DNA of 64,000 bases from Ecdyonurus torrentis (taxonomy: Eukaryota; Arthropoda; Insecta; Ephemeroptera; Heptageniidae): the NCBI GenBank assembly GCA_949318235.1, contig OX439132.1:42971331-43035330 (forward strand), in the 5' to 3' direction. The translations under genes were made by a program, and so were the position numbers. Positions 44,831 to 54,479 of the stretch are shown piece after piece (position 1 is the first letter of the stretch; each line of letters opens with the position of its first letter). The notes beneath the pieces are model-generated. The model did not search any database. It worked only from the letters and a program-made list of their open reading frames with translations, and was not told the DNA's origin.

Positions 44831-46705
44831 TGTAGCAACAAGATAAAGTTTTCACTGGTATGATTTGTGATCATCAAATCTTAGTGTTAAATAGATCATC
44901 TCAGAATTTCTAACCATAAAAAAAGAAAGAAAAAAAATGTAGCTTTAAAAAAAAAAAATTATACCCTGAAATACTCAATATAGCAACAAGATAAAGTTCT
45001 CACTGGTATGATTAGTGATCATCAAATCTTAGTGTTACATAGAACATCTCAGAATTTCTAACAATAAAAAAAGAGAGAAAAAAATGAAGGTTTACTTAAA
45101 AAAATATTATACCCTGAAATATTCTATATAGCAACAAGATAATGCTCTCACTGGTATGATTAGTGATCATCAAATCTTAGTGTTACATAGAACATTTCAA
45201 AATTTCTAACCATAAAAAAAGAAAGAAAAAAATGTAGGTTTTCTTAAAAAAAAATTATACCCTGAAATATTGTATATAGCAACAAGATAATGCTCTCACT
45301 GGTATGATTAGTGATCATCAAATCTTAGTTCTAAATAGATCATCTCAGAATTTCTAACAATAAAAAAAGAAAGAAAAAAAAATGAAGGTTTACTTAAAAA
45401 AAATTTATACCCTGAAATATTCTATATAGCAACAAGATAAAGTTCTCACTGGTATGATTAGTGATCATCAAATCTTAGTGCTAAATAGAACATCTCAGAA
45501 TTTCTAACCATAAAAAAAGAAAGAAAAAAAATGTAGGTTTAAAAAAAAAAATTATACCCTGAAATATTCAATGTAGCAACAAGATAAAGTTCTCACTGGT
45601 ATGATTAGTGATCATCAAATCTTAGTGTTACATAGAACATCTCAGAATTTCTAACCATAAAAAAAGAGAGAAAAAAAATGTAGGTTTAAATAAAAAAATT
45701 ATATACCCTGAAATATTCAATATAGCAACAAGATTAAGTTCTCACTGATATGATTAGTGATAATCAAATCTTAGTGTTACATAGAACATCTCAGAATTTC
45801 TAACAATAAAAAAAGAGAGAAAAAAATGAAGGTTTAAATAAAAAAATTATATACCCTGAAATATTCAATATAGCAACAAGATTAAGTTCTCACTGGTATG
45901 ATTAGTGATCATCAAATCTTAGTGTTACATAGAACATCTCAGAATTTCTAACCATAAAAAAAGAAAGAAAAAAAAATATAGGTTTACTTAAAAAAAAATT
46001 ATACCCTGAAATATTCTATATAGCAACAAGATAATGCTCTCACTGGTATGATTAGTGATCATCAAATCTTAGTGCTACATAGAACATCTCAGAATTTCTA
46101 ACCATAAAAAAAGAAAGAAAAAAAAATGAAGGTTTACTTAAAAAAAAATTATACCCTGAAATATTATATATAGCAACAAGATAATGCTCTCACTGGTATG
46201 ATTAGTGATCATCAAATCTTAGTGTTACATAGAACATCTCAGAATTTCTAACCATAAAAAAAGAAAGAAAAAAACATGTAGGTTTAAAAAAAAAATTATA
46301 CCCTGAAATATTCAATGTAGCAACAATATAAAGTTCTCACTGGTATGATTAGTGATCATCAAATCTTAGTGTTACATAGAACATCTCAGAATTTCTAACC
46401 ATAAAAAAAGAAAGAAAAAAAATGTAGGTTTAAGAAAAAAATTATACCCTGAAATATTCTATATAGCAACAAGATAATGCTCTCACTGGTATGATTAGTG
46501 ATCATCAAATCTTGGTGTTACATAGAACATCTCAGAATTTCTAACCATAAAAAAAGAAAGACAGAAAATGTAGGTTTAAATAAAAAAAAAAATTATACCC
46601 TGAAATATTCAATATAGCAACAAGATAATGCTCTTACTGGTATGATTAGTGATCATCAAATCTTAGTGTTACATAGGAGATCTCAGAATTTCTTACCCCA
46701 AAAAA

Positions 46706-47741
46706 TTATTAAATATTATGGTTTAGAGCATTTTTTTTTTTTAAATTTATTAACTTGTATTATAAAATACATAAATGCAATAATTTCTACTTTGTTGGTT
46801 TTTGAATTATACAAACATTATATTCTGTGATTATACAAGATTCCGGCATACATATATCCTCAAAATGTGTAACTTAGACATACTTACTAAAATAGACAAC
46901 GTAACACTTACAATTAATACGTAAAAAAAAAATTGTCAAGCTATTTTGTCCCTGTATTACACTTCCATATAACCTGGTTCTTTTGACAAAAAAATATCAG
47001 AATTTTATATTTTTATTACGAAAAACAAATGTATCAAAATTACATTATAGTAACATTATAGTGACATTATAGTTTAAAAATCAATGGTCAGGAAGCGCTT
47101 ACTTCTTATGTTTCATAAACTTATATATAAGTTCAATTCGATCGTGTAGAAGATTATTAATTAAATTCTATTTTTCCTAAATTTTGGTCATGCCTGAAAA
47201 TAAACGACTCCCATAAAGCATCATTTATAAAACATCTTTCAAATGATACAATAAGTGTGCCGTTTGTTCTGATTGGTTACAGTAATCGCACTTCAATTTT
47301 AGGATATTGCAACCTAAAAGCAACATAAATAATACTCTAAATCAAGCTATATATAATTTTACTATAAAATAGACAGGATGACAAAATGAAAAATATGCTG
47401 TAAAATAATAATAATTAAAAAAAAAATGCTAAAACGCTACTTGTGCCTAATAATCTACGTATACCTAACAAAGATAATCTATATAATATAATAGCATTCT
47501 GCTACAGAAAATAACGCATATGGAATAAGCTATAATTAAAAAATACGATGTGCGCAGGGATTAACATTCATTTATAGTAATTACAATATAACCGAGTTAA
47601 ATAAAAAATAAAATTTAATATATAATTGATATCTTAATTTATGTGCCTAAATTCAATAAACCAAATAAATTATAAGTTTACTAAGAATCTTACAGGCTTT
47701 TTAATGCTAATTTCTAATGTTAAAAAAAAAGAGACACTTAC
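46706..47741. other. AT-rich flank of the satellite, no gene seen
   Basis: Single-copy-looking AT-rich DNA starts immediately after the last degenerate monomer, with a T-tract at about 46,730. A CTGATTGGTTAC inverted CCAAT box lies near 47,268. I found no convincing open frame, splice pair or RNA gene. The frame running from the last monomer to 46,830 is a chance extension of satellite sequence. Confidence 0.6.
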
Positions 47742-48044
47742 CTTTCGATGTCTTCTTTTCTTCAGGGCCCCTAGGTTGGCACCGTTAGGTTTCTGCAGGG
47801 CCCACTGAAGTTCAGCTGCAGTCAAATGGATTCCAGGTCATCATGGTCATCATGGTCATCATGGTCATCATGGTCATCATGGTCATCATGGTCATCATGG
47901 TCATCTGGTCATCATGGTCATCATGGTCATCAATGCGCCAGTCCTCGAGGGCTTCAATGCGTCAGTCCTCGAGGTCATCAATGCGTCGTCAGTCCTCTAA
48001 GCTCCATTTCTCTAAGCTCCACTTCTCTCGAAAATCCACACCAC
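47742..48044 (-). other. Exon-like cassette, copy 1 (minus strand)
   Basis: Read on the minus strand, this 303-bp segment begins after ATGATTTTCAG (acceptor) and ends at GAAAG|GTAAGTGTC (donor). Its last 80 bases match the other three cassettes: GACTGCAGCTGAACTTCA and then a block containing CCTAACGGTGCCAACCTAGG and GAAGAAAAGAAGACATC. Upstream of that block sits an expanded 9-bp repeat. An exon-1-like segment lies 1.2 kb upstream. No frame is open across the segment. The shared block itself is open in one frame, but a TGA precedes it. I do not recognise the family. It may be a non-coding RNA exon or a degraded coding exon. Confidence 0.6.
47836..47932. repeat. 9-bp minisatellite (GGTCATCAT)n
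   Basis: About 10-11 copies of GGTCATCAT, with one shortened unit near 47,901. It lies inside exon-like cassette copy 1. On the cassette's own strand the unit reads ATGATGACC, and the other cassettes contain a single related GATGACCT or GATGAACT at the same place, so the repeat looks like a local expansion of cassette sequence. The plus-strand frames rich in Ser-Ser-Trp or Val-Ile-Met here are products of this repeat, not genes. Confidence 0.92.
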
Positions 48045-49273
48045 CTGAAAATCATAAAATAAAGTCAAGAACCTTCTTTGCAAATGATTGTATTATATAT
48101 ATATAAAAATAATTAAATGATAATTTTAAACAAATTCATTTTAACCCTATTAAATAGGATTTTTCAATAAATAAAAATTACAGTTAACTTAGTATAGCAA
48201 CATAAATAGAAACAAATAAGTAAAAAATTAATAATTAGAAAAAGGTTAATTATAAATAAAATAACTAAGAATAAACTTATTGAAAAATATTTGTCATGCA
48301 GACCTCATGAAACTATAGCAATATACTAATTGGTGAATGGAATCATAATCTGTATACAATTTGCTCCTATCTGTGAAATATAAATTGATATTTATATGGC
48401 CTATATATATTCAATTAAAACTAATTAAAATAATTATGATAAATAAAATTGAATTTTATAGTTTAATAATATAACTATTCATAATGGACATCACATATTT
48501 AAAGTCGTAGTAATTAAAAAGTTATTATTGTTTCTCTTAGTCATGGCAAATACCAAATTGTGATGAAATTATGGTGTGATAATGCAATAATGAACAATAA
48601 TAATTTGTTTTTAAATAATAATTTTTTATTTAATATAATTTAATTTTAATTACTTATTAACTAACCAAGATTGATGATAATTGTCGAAAGTTAACTTTGA
48701 CCTCCAGTATGCAGTCAAATGGGACAACTCTGATTCAACAATAATCAACGACTTAAATAATAATAATGCGACAATAAATATGGTTATATGTGGCAACAAA
48801 CTGTTTTATGCAAAGCAAAAATGATTCGTATTTAGTAATAATTTGAAGTTTTATTTTAATTAATGATCAAATGCAATTAAACGTCTTAAATATGTATAAT
48901 TATTACGACAGGACGAGCTGATATTTAAAATCAGTGCATCTAATATTATGCCCTATTTGACTGTTTCATTAACCTGTTGAATATGGGCCATCGAGCCATG
49001 AGCAAACAAAGCTTACTTAGAATTTTTTTTTATAATATAATAAGCACTATATTATACTCAACACAAATCGATAATAATTAAAAATTAAACGTAGTCATCT
49101 TAATAAAATAAAAAATATATATAAAAAAAATAAAAATATTCATGTCATAGAGTTTCGAATTGACTCATGGTTAAATATGGTTAATAAATTTTTTTTTTTG
49201 GAAAAAAACAACAAAACATCAAAATTATAATTTATAAAACATTATAGAATAGCAGAGGCAGAGAGACACTTAC
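48045..49273 (-). other. Putative intron of cassette unit 1
   Basis: AT-rich sequence between the exon-1-like donor at 49,274/49,273 and the cassette acceptor at 48,044. I see no other exon in it. A piece at about 48,700-48,720 repeats the cassette phrase GACCTCCAGTATGCAGTCAAAT, resembling the GCAGTCAAATGG of copy 1, and may be a small fragment. Confidence 0.45.
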
Positions 49274-49320
49274 CATAATTTGTAGTAGTTCGTTTCGATG
49301 AACACTCAATAACTAACACG
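49274..49320 (-). other. Exon-1-like segment of cassette unit 1
   Basis: On the minus strand the sequence ends in ACTACAAATTATG|GTAAGTGTCTC, a strong donor. A second copy with the same layout ends at 51,163, also as ATG|GTAAGTGTCT. The 40-50 bases before the donor are alignable between the two. The 5' limit is unknown. If ATG were a start codon, reading into the next cassette would stop after about 10 codons, so I treat it as untranslated. Confidence 0.45.
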
Positions 49321-49497
49321 CATAAATAGTAATATAGTTCAATAAGTTTAATGTATCTTATCATTTAATTAAAATAATGTAAGAACTAATTAAGATTTAA
49401 ATTTTAATTAAACACAGAGATGTAACATTGCACGAGCTTGGAACGAGACTGAGCTCCGATCGCATCACGACTGACGTGCTCCCACCTCTCCCACTTC

Positions 49498-49670
49498 TCT
49501 GCTCCTTCCATTTTTGCTCCCCACCTCTCTTCCCCTTCCACTTTGGACTCCTACTTTCCTTCTTCTTCCACTTTTGCTCCCTACCTCTCTTCCCCTTCCA
49601 CTTTTGACTCCTACTTTCCTTCTCCTTCTATTTTGCTCCCTTTTTACTCCCTACTCCTACTTTAGGTGAG
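49498..49670. repeat. 60-bp polypyrimidine tandem repeat
   Basis: Two full units and part of a third, spaced exactly 60 bp (anchors at 49,508, 49,568 and 49,628), built from CTCC, TTCC and TTTTGCTCC phrases on the plus strand. It is followed by the complementary GAGGGAGCAAAAGC at about 49,667-49,681, so the end can fold back. It lies upstream of the unit 1 exon-1-like segment, where a promoter would be expected. A shorter related stretch (CTTCCACTCTTGCTCCCTAC) is at about 51,728-51,760. Confidence 0.85.
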
Positions 49671-49924
49671 GGAGCAAAAGCAAGGAGGAGAAACTACGTT
49701 AGTCACGTGATCTCCTACATGTACCTGCGAAATTTTATGAATGTTCGATATTTCTTAAATAATCGTTTATTTAGTCAAAAATTTGCTATTTGAAATGGCC
49801 GATATTTGTGAGAATCAGCGATACATAAAACAGTATCGATTATATAATTTAATACTCAATACGTCGAGTCGATTACTCGTAAACATGCTAAACCTACACT
49901 AGAAATCACGTAGGGATGTAGGCG

Positions 49925-50190
49925 ATTTATCGATTCCCCCTGGGCAGCCAATAGGCGCTCTATCATTCAAGGTCACTAGGAGGTGGGGTAATGTTAACTA
50001 AATGGAGAGTTTTTAGGCGTTCTCTCATTGGTCGCATCCTTACGTGGCGCGTACTGAATGCAGGATGCCAATGTAATTCATAATAGTATTTTGGAAATTT
50101 ATCGTATTCTTAAGTATACAATTGCGTAAACACCACAAATTTTATTCGAAAATATAACGCGCCTTGATTGGTATATATTATATATTACGT
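49925..50190. promoter_or_regulatory. CCAAT-box-rich promoter-like stretch
   Basis: A locally GC-richer segment contains CAGCCAATAGGCG (about 49,946), CTCATTGGTCGC (about 50,025) and TTGATTGGTATATA (about 50,166). The two outer phrases share a GGCGCTCT/GGCGTTCTC context. It sits between the two minus-strand units and upstream of unit 1. Promoter function is inference from CCAAT density and position only. Confidence 0.35.
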
Positions 50191-50282
50191 CACCACCAGT
50201 ATAAAGCATTGCATTATGCACTCGAACTTTCATAAATTAAACTGCCTAAACTGCGTTAACTAAATATTAAAGTTATACCTAC

Positions 50283-50423
50283 CTGAATGTCTTGTTTTCT
50301 TCCTGGCCCACCGAAGTTTAGCTGCAGTCAAAAAGTATCAAGGTCATCATATATGGGTCCTCATATGGCTTGTCAAGTCACCAATGTGGTAGTCCACTAG
50401 GTCCTCTGGACGTTGAGTCGCAT
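50283..50423 (-). other. Exon-like cassette, copy 2 (minus strand, shortened)
   Basis: Minus-strand segment of 141 bp between ATGATTTTCAG (acceptor) and GACATTCAG|GTAGGT (donor). It shares GACTGCAGCT..ACTTC.GTGGGCC and GAAGAAAACAAGACAT with the other copies. It lacks 33 bp of the central shared block, between GTGGGCC and GAAGAAAA. An exon-1-like segment is at 51,163. It is the most diverged of the four cassettes. Confidence 0.55.
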
Positions 50424-51162
50424 CTGAAAATCATAATAAAATTAGAAACGTTATTTGAAAATGATTGTATAATTATATAAAAATTATCAAATTTTAGTAT
50501 TTTATAATTTCATTTTAAATCATAAATAATAAAATTACCAATAAATAAAAATTAAATCGAACTTCATGGATATCAATTAAGATTTAAGATTCATTAAATT
50601 GCACGTAACAAAATTAAACTATATTTGGTCGAATGGGGCACCATAATGTCTTATATATACACGATGTAAAAATGATACGTATGAAACAATTTAAAACTTT
50701 ATCTTATAATATATATATATGATCAAATACAATTATAGGTCCTGAATTATAAATAATTATTACAGAATAAGATTAAAAATATTTAAAATTGGTAATTAAT
50801 TGAATGTTAGGCCCTATTTGACTGCGTGAAAAAAATTTGTTTGTGCGAATAAAATCAAGGTCAATGCAGAGAAATAATTATGACGATACCATCAAATCTT
50901 TAGCACGTGTATAATTTCTTGTAATTTGTAAAATATTAAAAAAAAATGTTAAAATACTGAGCATTAACCGATTAATTAACCATAGTTATGTAATGAAATA
51001 AAAAAATTGAAATACAATAAAATAATGTATTCATCTCCACGAGATCCAATTTGACTCAAAGCGAAATTTTTTTTTAAATAATGATATTAATTATTTAAAT
51101 ATAAAAAAGTTTCAATACAAAAAAAAATTCATATTAAATATTCTATAAGAGCAGACACTTAC
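50424..51162 (-). other. Putative intron of cassette unit 2
   Basis: AT-rich sequence between the exon-1-like donor at 51,163 and the cassette copy 2 acceptor. It contains A- and T-tracts and no gene that I can see. Its length (0.74 kb) is shorter than the 1.23 kb of unit 1. Confidence 0.4.
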
Positions 51163-51230
51163 CATACATTTGCAGTAGATCGTAGTTTTAGTTTATTTGA
51201 AGAACAATTATTAAACAACACACTTGCTAA
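51163..51230 (-). other. Exon-1-like segment of cassette unit 2
   Basis: The minus strand reads ..CTACTGCAAATGTATG|GTAAGTGTCTG, matching the unit 1 exon-1-like segment in position and sequence. The 5' end is not defined by the sequence. Confidence 0.42.
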
Positions 51231-51348
51231 ATTAATGATATTGTTTTTTTACACTTTTTATTATTAATAATGTAAAATAATATAATTAATTTAAGATTCA
51301 AAGTATAATTCAAACACTTGTAACACTCGCAACCAAAAAAACTGTAGG

Positions 51349-51391
51349 CTGTGCAGGCAGCAGGCAGGCAGAGGCAGGCAGGCAGGCAGTG
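51349..51391. repeat. CAGG microsatellite
   Basis: A short run of GGCAGCAGGCAGGCAGAGG and further CAGG units, with two interruptions. It lies between the minus-strand unit 2 exon-1-like segment and the DRE-like sites. Confidence 0.85.
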
Positions 51392-51439
51392 TGTAGGTAT
51401 CGTATCGGTGATTTAATATATCGATGTTATTGAAAGCAA

Positions 51440-51500
51440 TACTTTTGATTAAATAATATCGATACTTTTGATTAGATAATATCGATACTTTTTATTAGTT
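51440..51500. repeat. Short tandem repeat around TATCGATA (23 bp)
   Basis: Two to three imperfect units of TACTTTTGATTA plus AATATCGA, with the TATCGATA core at 51,457 and 51,480. The 23-bp spacing suggests local tandem duplication of a binding-site-like word. Confidence 0.75.
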
Positions 51501-51690
51501 AGTATCAATCGGGTAGTTTTACTCAGAAAAAGAAAAGAAGAAACATTAACAATGCTACAGTATGGCATGTTTATTTGTAGATTTTTTTTGAAGTCATTGA
51601 TATTTTTCTATAATATTATATCAATACGTTTTTCTCGAAATATGTAATTGCCATTATTTTTTTAATCACTCGATATAAAAAGTATCGATA
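51457..51690. promoter_or_regulatory. DRE-like TATCGATA cluster, candidate bidirectional promoter
   Basis: Three perfect TATCGATA octamers lie at 51,457, 51,480 and 51,683. TATCGATA is the element bound by the BED-finger factor DREF in Drosophila promoters (established). The cluster is between the minus-strand cassette units and the plus-strand ones, in the gap where divergent promoters would lie. Use by this organism is inference. Confidence 0.4.
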
Positions 51691-51714
51691 CATTTTTATA
51701 TATCACCAATCCCA

Positions 51715-52096
51715 ACAGTACCGTACTCCCACCCTTCCTTCCACTCTTGCTCCCTACTCCTAGGTTGCTCCTATAAGTGAGGAGGGGAAATTACGTCTGG
51801 TCCCGTGATATCAAGCAACGTCAATCAGACTTCAATGTTATACCTGCTCGTGCCTTGATCACTACGTTATATCTTGTGCAAAGTTAACATTTTAATTTGA
51901 AATCGTACGTGAACGTGAACACTGTATTGTAGAAGTGAAACTTTAATTATCAATTAAACATTTTATACTGAAGAATTTAATTGGAATTTTCATAAAATTT
52001 AATGTTTTTGGTCGTGGAGATCCTTAATTCCAAGCTAACTTTTAGTGATAAAACATATTTCTTAATTGTGAAAAAAAAAAAAAAAAAAAAAAAAAA
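51715..52096 (+). other. Possible first exon of the plus-strand cassette unit
   Basis: A GC-richer start (51,720-51,870, with CTCCTATAAGTGAGGAGG) resembles the promoter-side sequence of minus unit 1 at 49,640-49,715. The stretch ends in a run of 26 A and a textbook donor A|GTAAGT at 52,097. If used, it could splice to the cassette acceptor at 53,249. There is no transcript evidence, and the poly-A run could instead mark a retroposed insertion. Confidence 0.25.
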
Positions 52097-52941
52097 GTAA
52101 GTACTGTACATTGTTATACAAATTTATTTAAATTGTCGCAATTCTAAATGCATTTTTTAATTTCAAACTTTGATGTAACTTAATCAATCTTATTAAACCT
52201 TTTTTTAAGTATTATTTGTGTATAAATTAAAATTTTTAACATATACAATTGGCTACGAACATTATGCTTAGTTGCGTAATTATTACAAACCTTTAATTAT
52301 TGGTCAATTACGTTCACTGCTGATGCTCAAGTTTAATTTCTTTTAAGTCCCTGTTTTAGTTAATTATTCGAGTTTTAAGGATAAATATGTTTATAAAGGT
52401 TTACATTTGAAGTTACACAATAGCTTTCTTTTGTAAAATTCAAAATTACTTTCTTGATTTTTTTCTTTTATATTATAAACAATAGTTTTTTTTTTTTTTT
52501 TTATGAAATAGTAGTAAAAATTTAAGCAATGTAATGCTAAATAATAATTTTTGCTGAAAGCTAGCAAAACTTGATATGACACTTTCGCTCGCTGTGGCCC
52601 ATTCAACAGGTTAGCAGTCAACTAGGGCACTTTTTTGTTGTTGCTTTATAGGTTAGGTTTAGCATGAGATAAGCAATTTTAATCGTGATTTTAATTGTGA
52701 GTTGTCCCATTTTAAAGTAAATATTGTTTCAAAGAACATATTTTTACATTAATAGGCGTATTAAACTCTAATAATTTGTCCATGTAATTAAGTTACGTAT
52801 AAATTCTGTGTTCAAATATCCTCTTTTTACTGATGCTATTGGTATCAATAAAGGTAATTTTTTACATTATTATTAATTATATTTTCAAGAATTATAATAT
52901 TAATGTTATTAATATTTAATATGATAATTAATAAAAACACA

Positions 52942-52986
<45 letters not shown>

Positions 52987-53030
52987 AATTATATAGTAAA
53001 CAGTATAAACATTGTTTTGCTATAATACAT
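52097..53030 (+). other. AT-rich spacer or intron, with 38-bp T-tract
   Basis: There is no supported gene. A homopolymer of 38 T is at 52,946-52,983, with shorter T and A tracts at 52,487-52,502. The minus-strand frame at 52,391-52,621 is read through the T-tract as poly-lysine and has no recognisable features, so I discount it. Confidence 0.5.
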
Positions 53031-53640
53031 TTTGGTGTAGGCCAGGAATAAACTAAGATGGATGGTATATTAATTATATAATTTTATTTAAAGTTATAAT
53101 TTTAGATCGTTTATATTAAGATTATTTAAATGAATGATGAAATAACTGTTTCGAAAATAATAAAATGAAATAATATAAATATATTAAGTTAAATGTGATT
53201 GCTTTTAAATGATTTGTTTCTATTTCCTAATGTTATTAAGATTTTCAGGTGCGCTATGATATATAAAGGCACTGGGACCCTTAAACCCCGAGGAATGCAA
53301 CGTACGTCACTCGGAGGACCCTTGCTGGCCGGAAGAATCCTTGCGTATCGGAAGGACCTATAACAACTGTTAGGACCCTTGATGACCTGGATTTCATTTG
53401 ACTGCTGCTGAAATTCATTGGACCCCGCCGAAACCTAACGGTGCCAACCTAGGGGTCCAGAAGAAAAGAAGACATCAAAGGTATAGGCATTTTTCTGTTG
53501 TTTTTAGTATTTTTTATGGTTTTTAATTATACGTATAGATAGATAATTTAACTAATGCAGTTTAGGTAGCCTAATTTTATGTGTAATTTTAAGTTTTAGC
53601 GATATTATATTTATTTAGAGGCTATATTCATTGTTCAATA
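53031..53640 (+). repeat. Tandem-duplicated cassette region, left copy
   Basis: From GGTGTAGGCCAGGA..AACTAAGATGGATGG (53,031) through the cassette and on to TTTATGTGTAATTTTAAGTT and AGAGGCTATAT, this segment is paralogous to 54,755-55,870. The left copy is shorter upstream of the cassette. Similarity in flanks and intron-like sequence, not only in the exon-like part, shows a segmental duplication rather than retroposition. Confidence 0.8.
53249..53480 (+). other. Exon-like cassette, copy 3 (plus strand)
   Basis: A 232-bp segment after AAGATTTTCAG and before ATCAAAG|GTATAG. It contains several GGACCCTT phrases, then CTGGATTTCATTTGACTGCTGCTG and the shared block with CCTAACGGTGCCAACCTAGG. Compared with copy 4, the last 80 bases differ at one position, while the first 150 are much less similar. 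One T fewer in the CATTTGACT run, plus a small indel upstream, break the frame that is open in copy 4. It is either non-coding or a pseudo-exon. Confidence 0.6.
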
Positions 53641-53854
53641 CCGTAGGCTTGCATTAAATATCAATTTGTTCACAAATATAACATTACAATAATTTTAAAA
53701 AAATCTTCATGCAGGATCGTGAATTAAAAAAAAAGTTAGTGAGTTTTTTTTTTAATTAATTACTGTCGTTTCAGTGGCATTTACCTTCTTTTTAAAGCTT
53801 AATATTATCAAGTTTTAATACATTGTTTTTTATTGTGATGAACTTTCATGAACT

Positions 53855-53861
53855 TGAGAGA

Positions 53862-53898
<37 letters not shown>
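53855..53898. repeat. (GA)n microsatellite
   Basis: A GA dinucleotide run of about 44 bp with one GGG interruption near its start. Confidence 0.95.
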
Positions 53899-53902
<4 letters not shown>

Positions 53903-54167
53903 TTTAAAGCGCCAGGTATATATGCAACTTCTTAAACTGAGTTGCACAACAAGTTGCATACCTTTCAATAAGTAAGGGGTTAATTAAAGTCACTATCAGT
54001 GAATTGTATCATTACAATAACTTTATCGTAAAATTATAATTATATAAACAATTTGTTTTCTTTGATTCTCTGAAAGGAGAAGAATTCTTCATAATTTTTG
54101 TTTGAAAAGTAAAGTAGCTAATAAAAAAATATTATTTGCGTCATTGTGGTGTAGCTAGTACAATATT

Positions 54168-54303
<136 letters not shown>

Positions 54304-54479
54304 CTTTTGCATTTAAATGCAAAATTAATTGCACAAATTCTTTTCAGCATTAATTTTATATATTGTTAACTACAATTATTATTTTGGAAACCAACTTGAG
54401 CCATCAATCGGTGGAAATTCGTCGAATGTCGGAATGTAAACCAATTTAATGCTTGTTGGATGTCAAGCCAATATTGTCT

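Larger units (their letters stand above)
1..46705. repeat. AT-rich satellite array, ~149-bp monomer, ~310 copies
   Basis: A head-to-tail tandem array fills the window from its first base. Successive TCTTAGTG boxes fall at 1, 150 and 297, giving monomers of about 147-151 bp, close to a nucleosome core. Every monomer has the same layout. First comes TCTTAGTG followed by an AACATCTCAGAATTTCTAAC segment. Next are long A-tracts broken by GAGAG or GAAAG, then TG(T/A)AGG, a second A-tract, and ACCCTGAAATATT. Last are a CAACAAGAT segment and the well conserved CTCACTGGTATGATTAGTG with TGATCA. Length variation is mostly in the A-tracts. No other sequence interrupts the array and all copies share one orientation. 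The right edge degenerates at about 46,670-46,705; the left edge is outside the window. I see no coding capacity. The size, A-tract content and higher-order structure resemble centromeric or pericentromeric satellites, but location is inference. Confidence 0.98.

Noticed and set aside
1..46705. CRISPR-like regular repeat array
   Set aside because: The periodic sequence has no alternating short repeat and unique spacer. The whole ~149-bp unit is repeated, the DNA is eukaryotic in character and no cas genes are present.
1..46705. CENP-B box or telomeric repeats within the satellite
   Set aside because: I looked for the CENP-B core (TTCG..A..CGGG) and for TTAGG/TTAGGG runs and saw none.
46642..46830. 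62-codon plus-strand frame at the array edge
   Set aside because: Its first third is satellite monomer sequence and the rest AT-rich flank. There is no start context, splice signal or recognisable motif.
47826..48106. Two overlapping plus-strand frames rich in Ser-Ser-Trp and Val-Ile-Met
   Set aside because: They are translations of the GGTCATCAT repeat. The exon-like signals in this place are on the opposite strand.
49274..49320. ATG just before the donor as a start codon for the cassettes
   Set aside because: Joining ATG to cassette copy 1 or copy 2 in phase 0 gives a stop within about 10 codons in both, so the shared ATG|GTAAGT is more simply the donor context.
52071..52096. A26 run as the tail of a processed pseudogene
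   Set aside because: No gene-like sequence precedes it and no target-site duplication is evident. The adjacent GTAAGT makes an exon end equally possible, so the question is left open.
52391..52621. 76-codon minus-strand frame
   Set aside because: It has a poly-lysine stretch from a T-tract, AT-driven composition and no domain or splice context.
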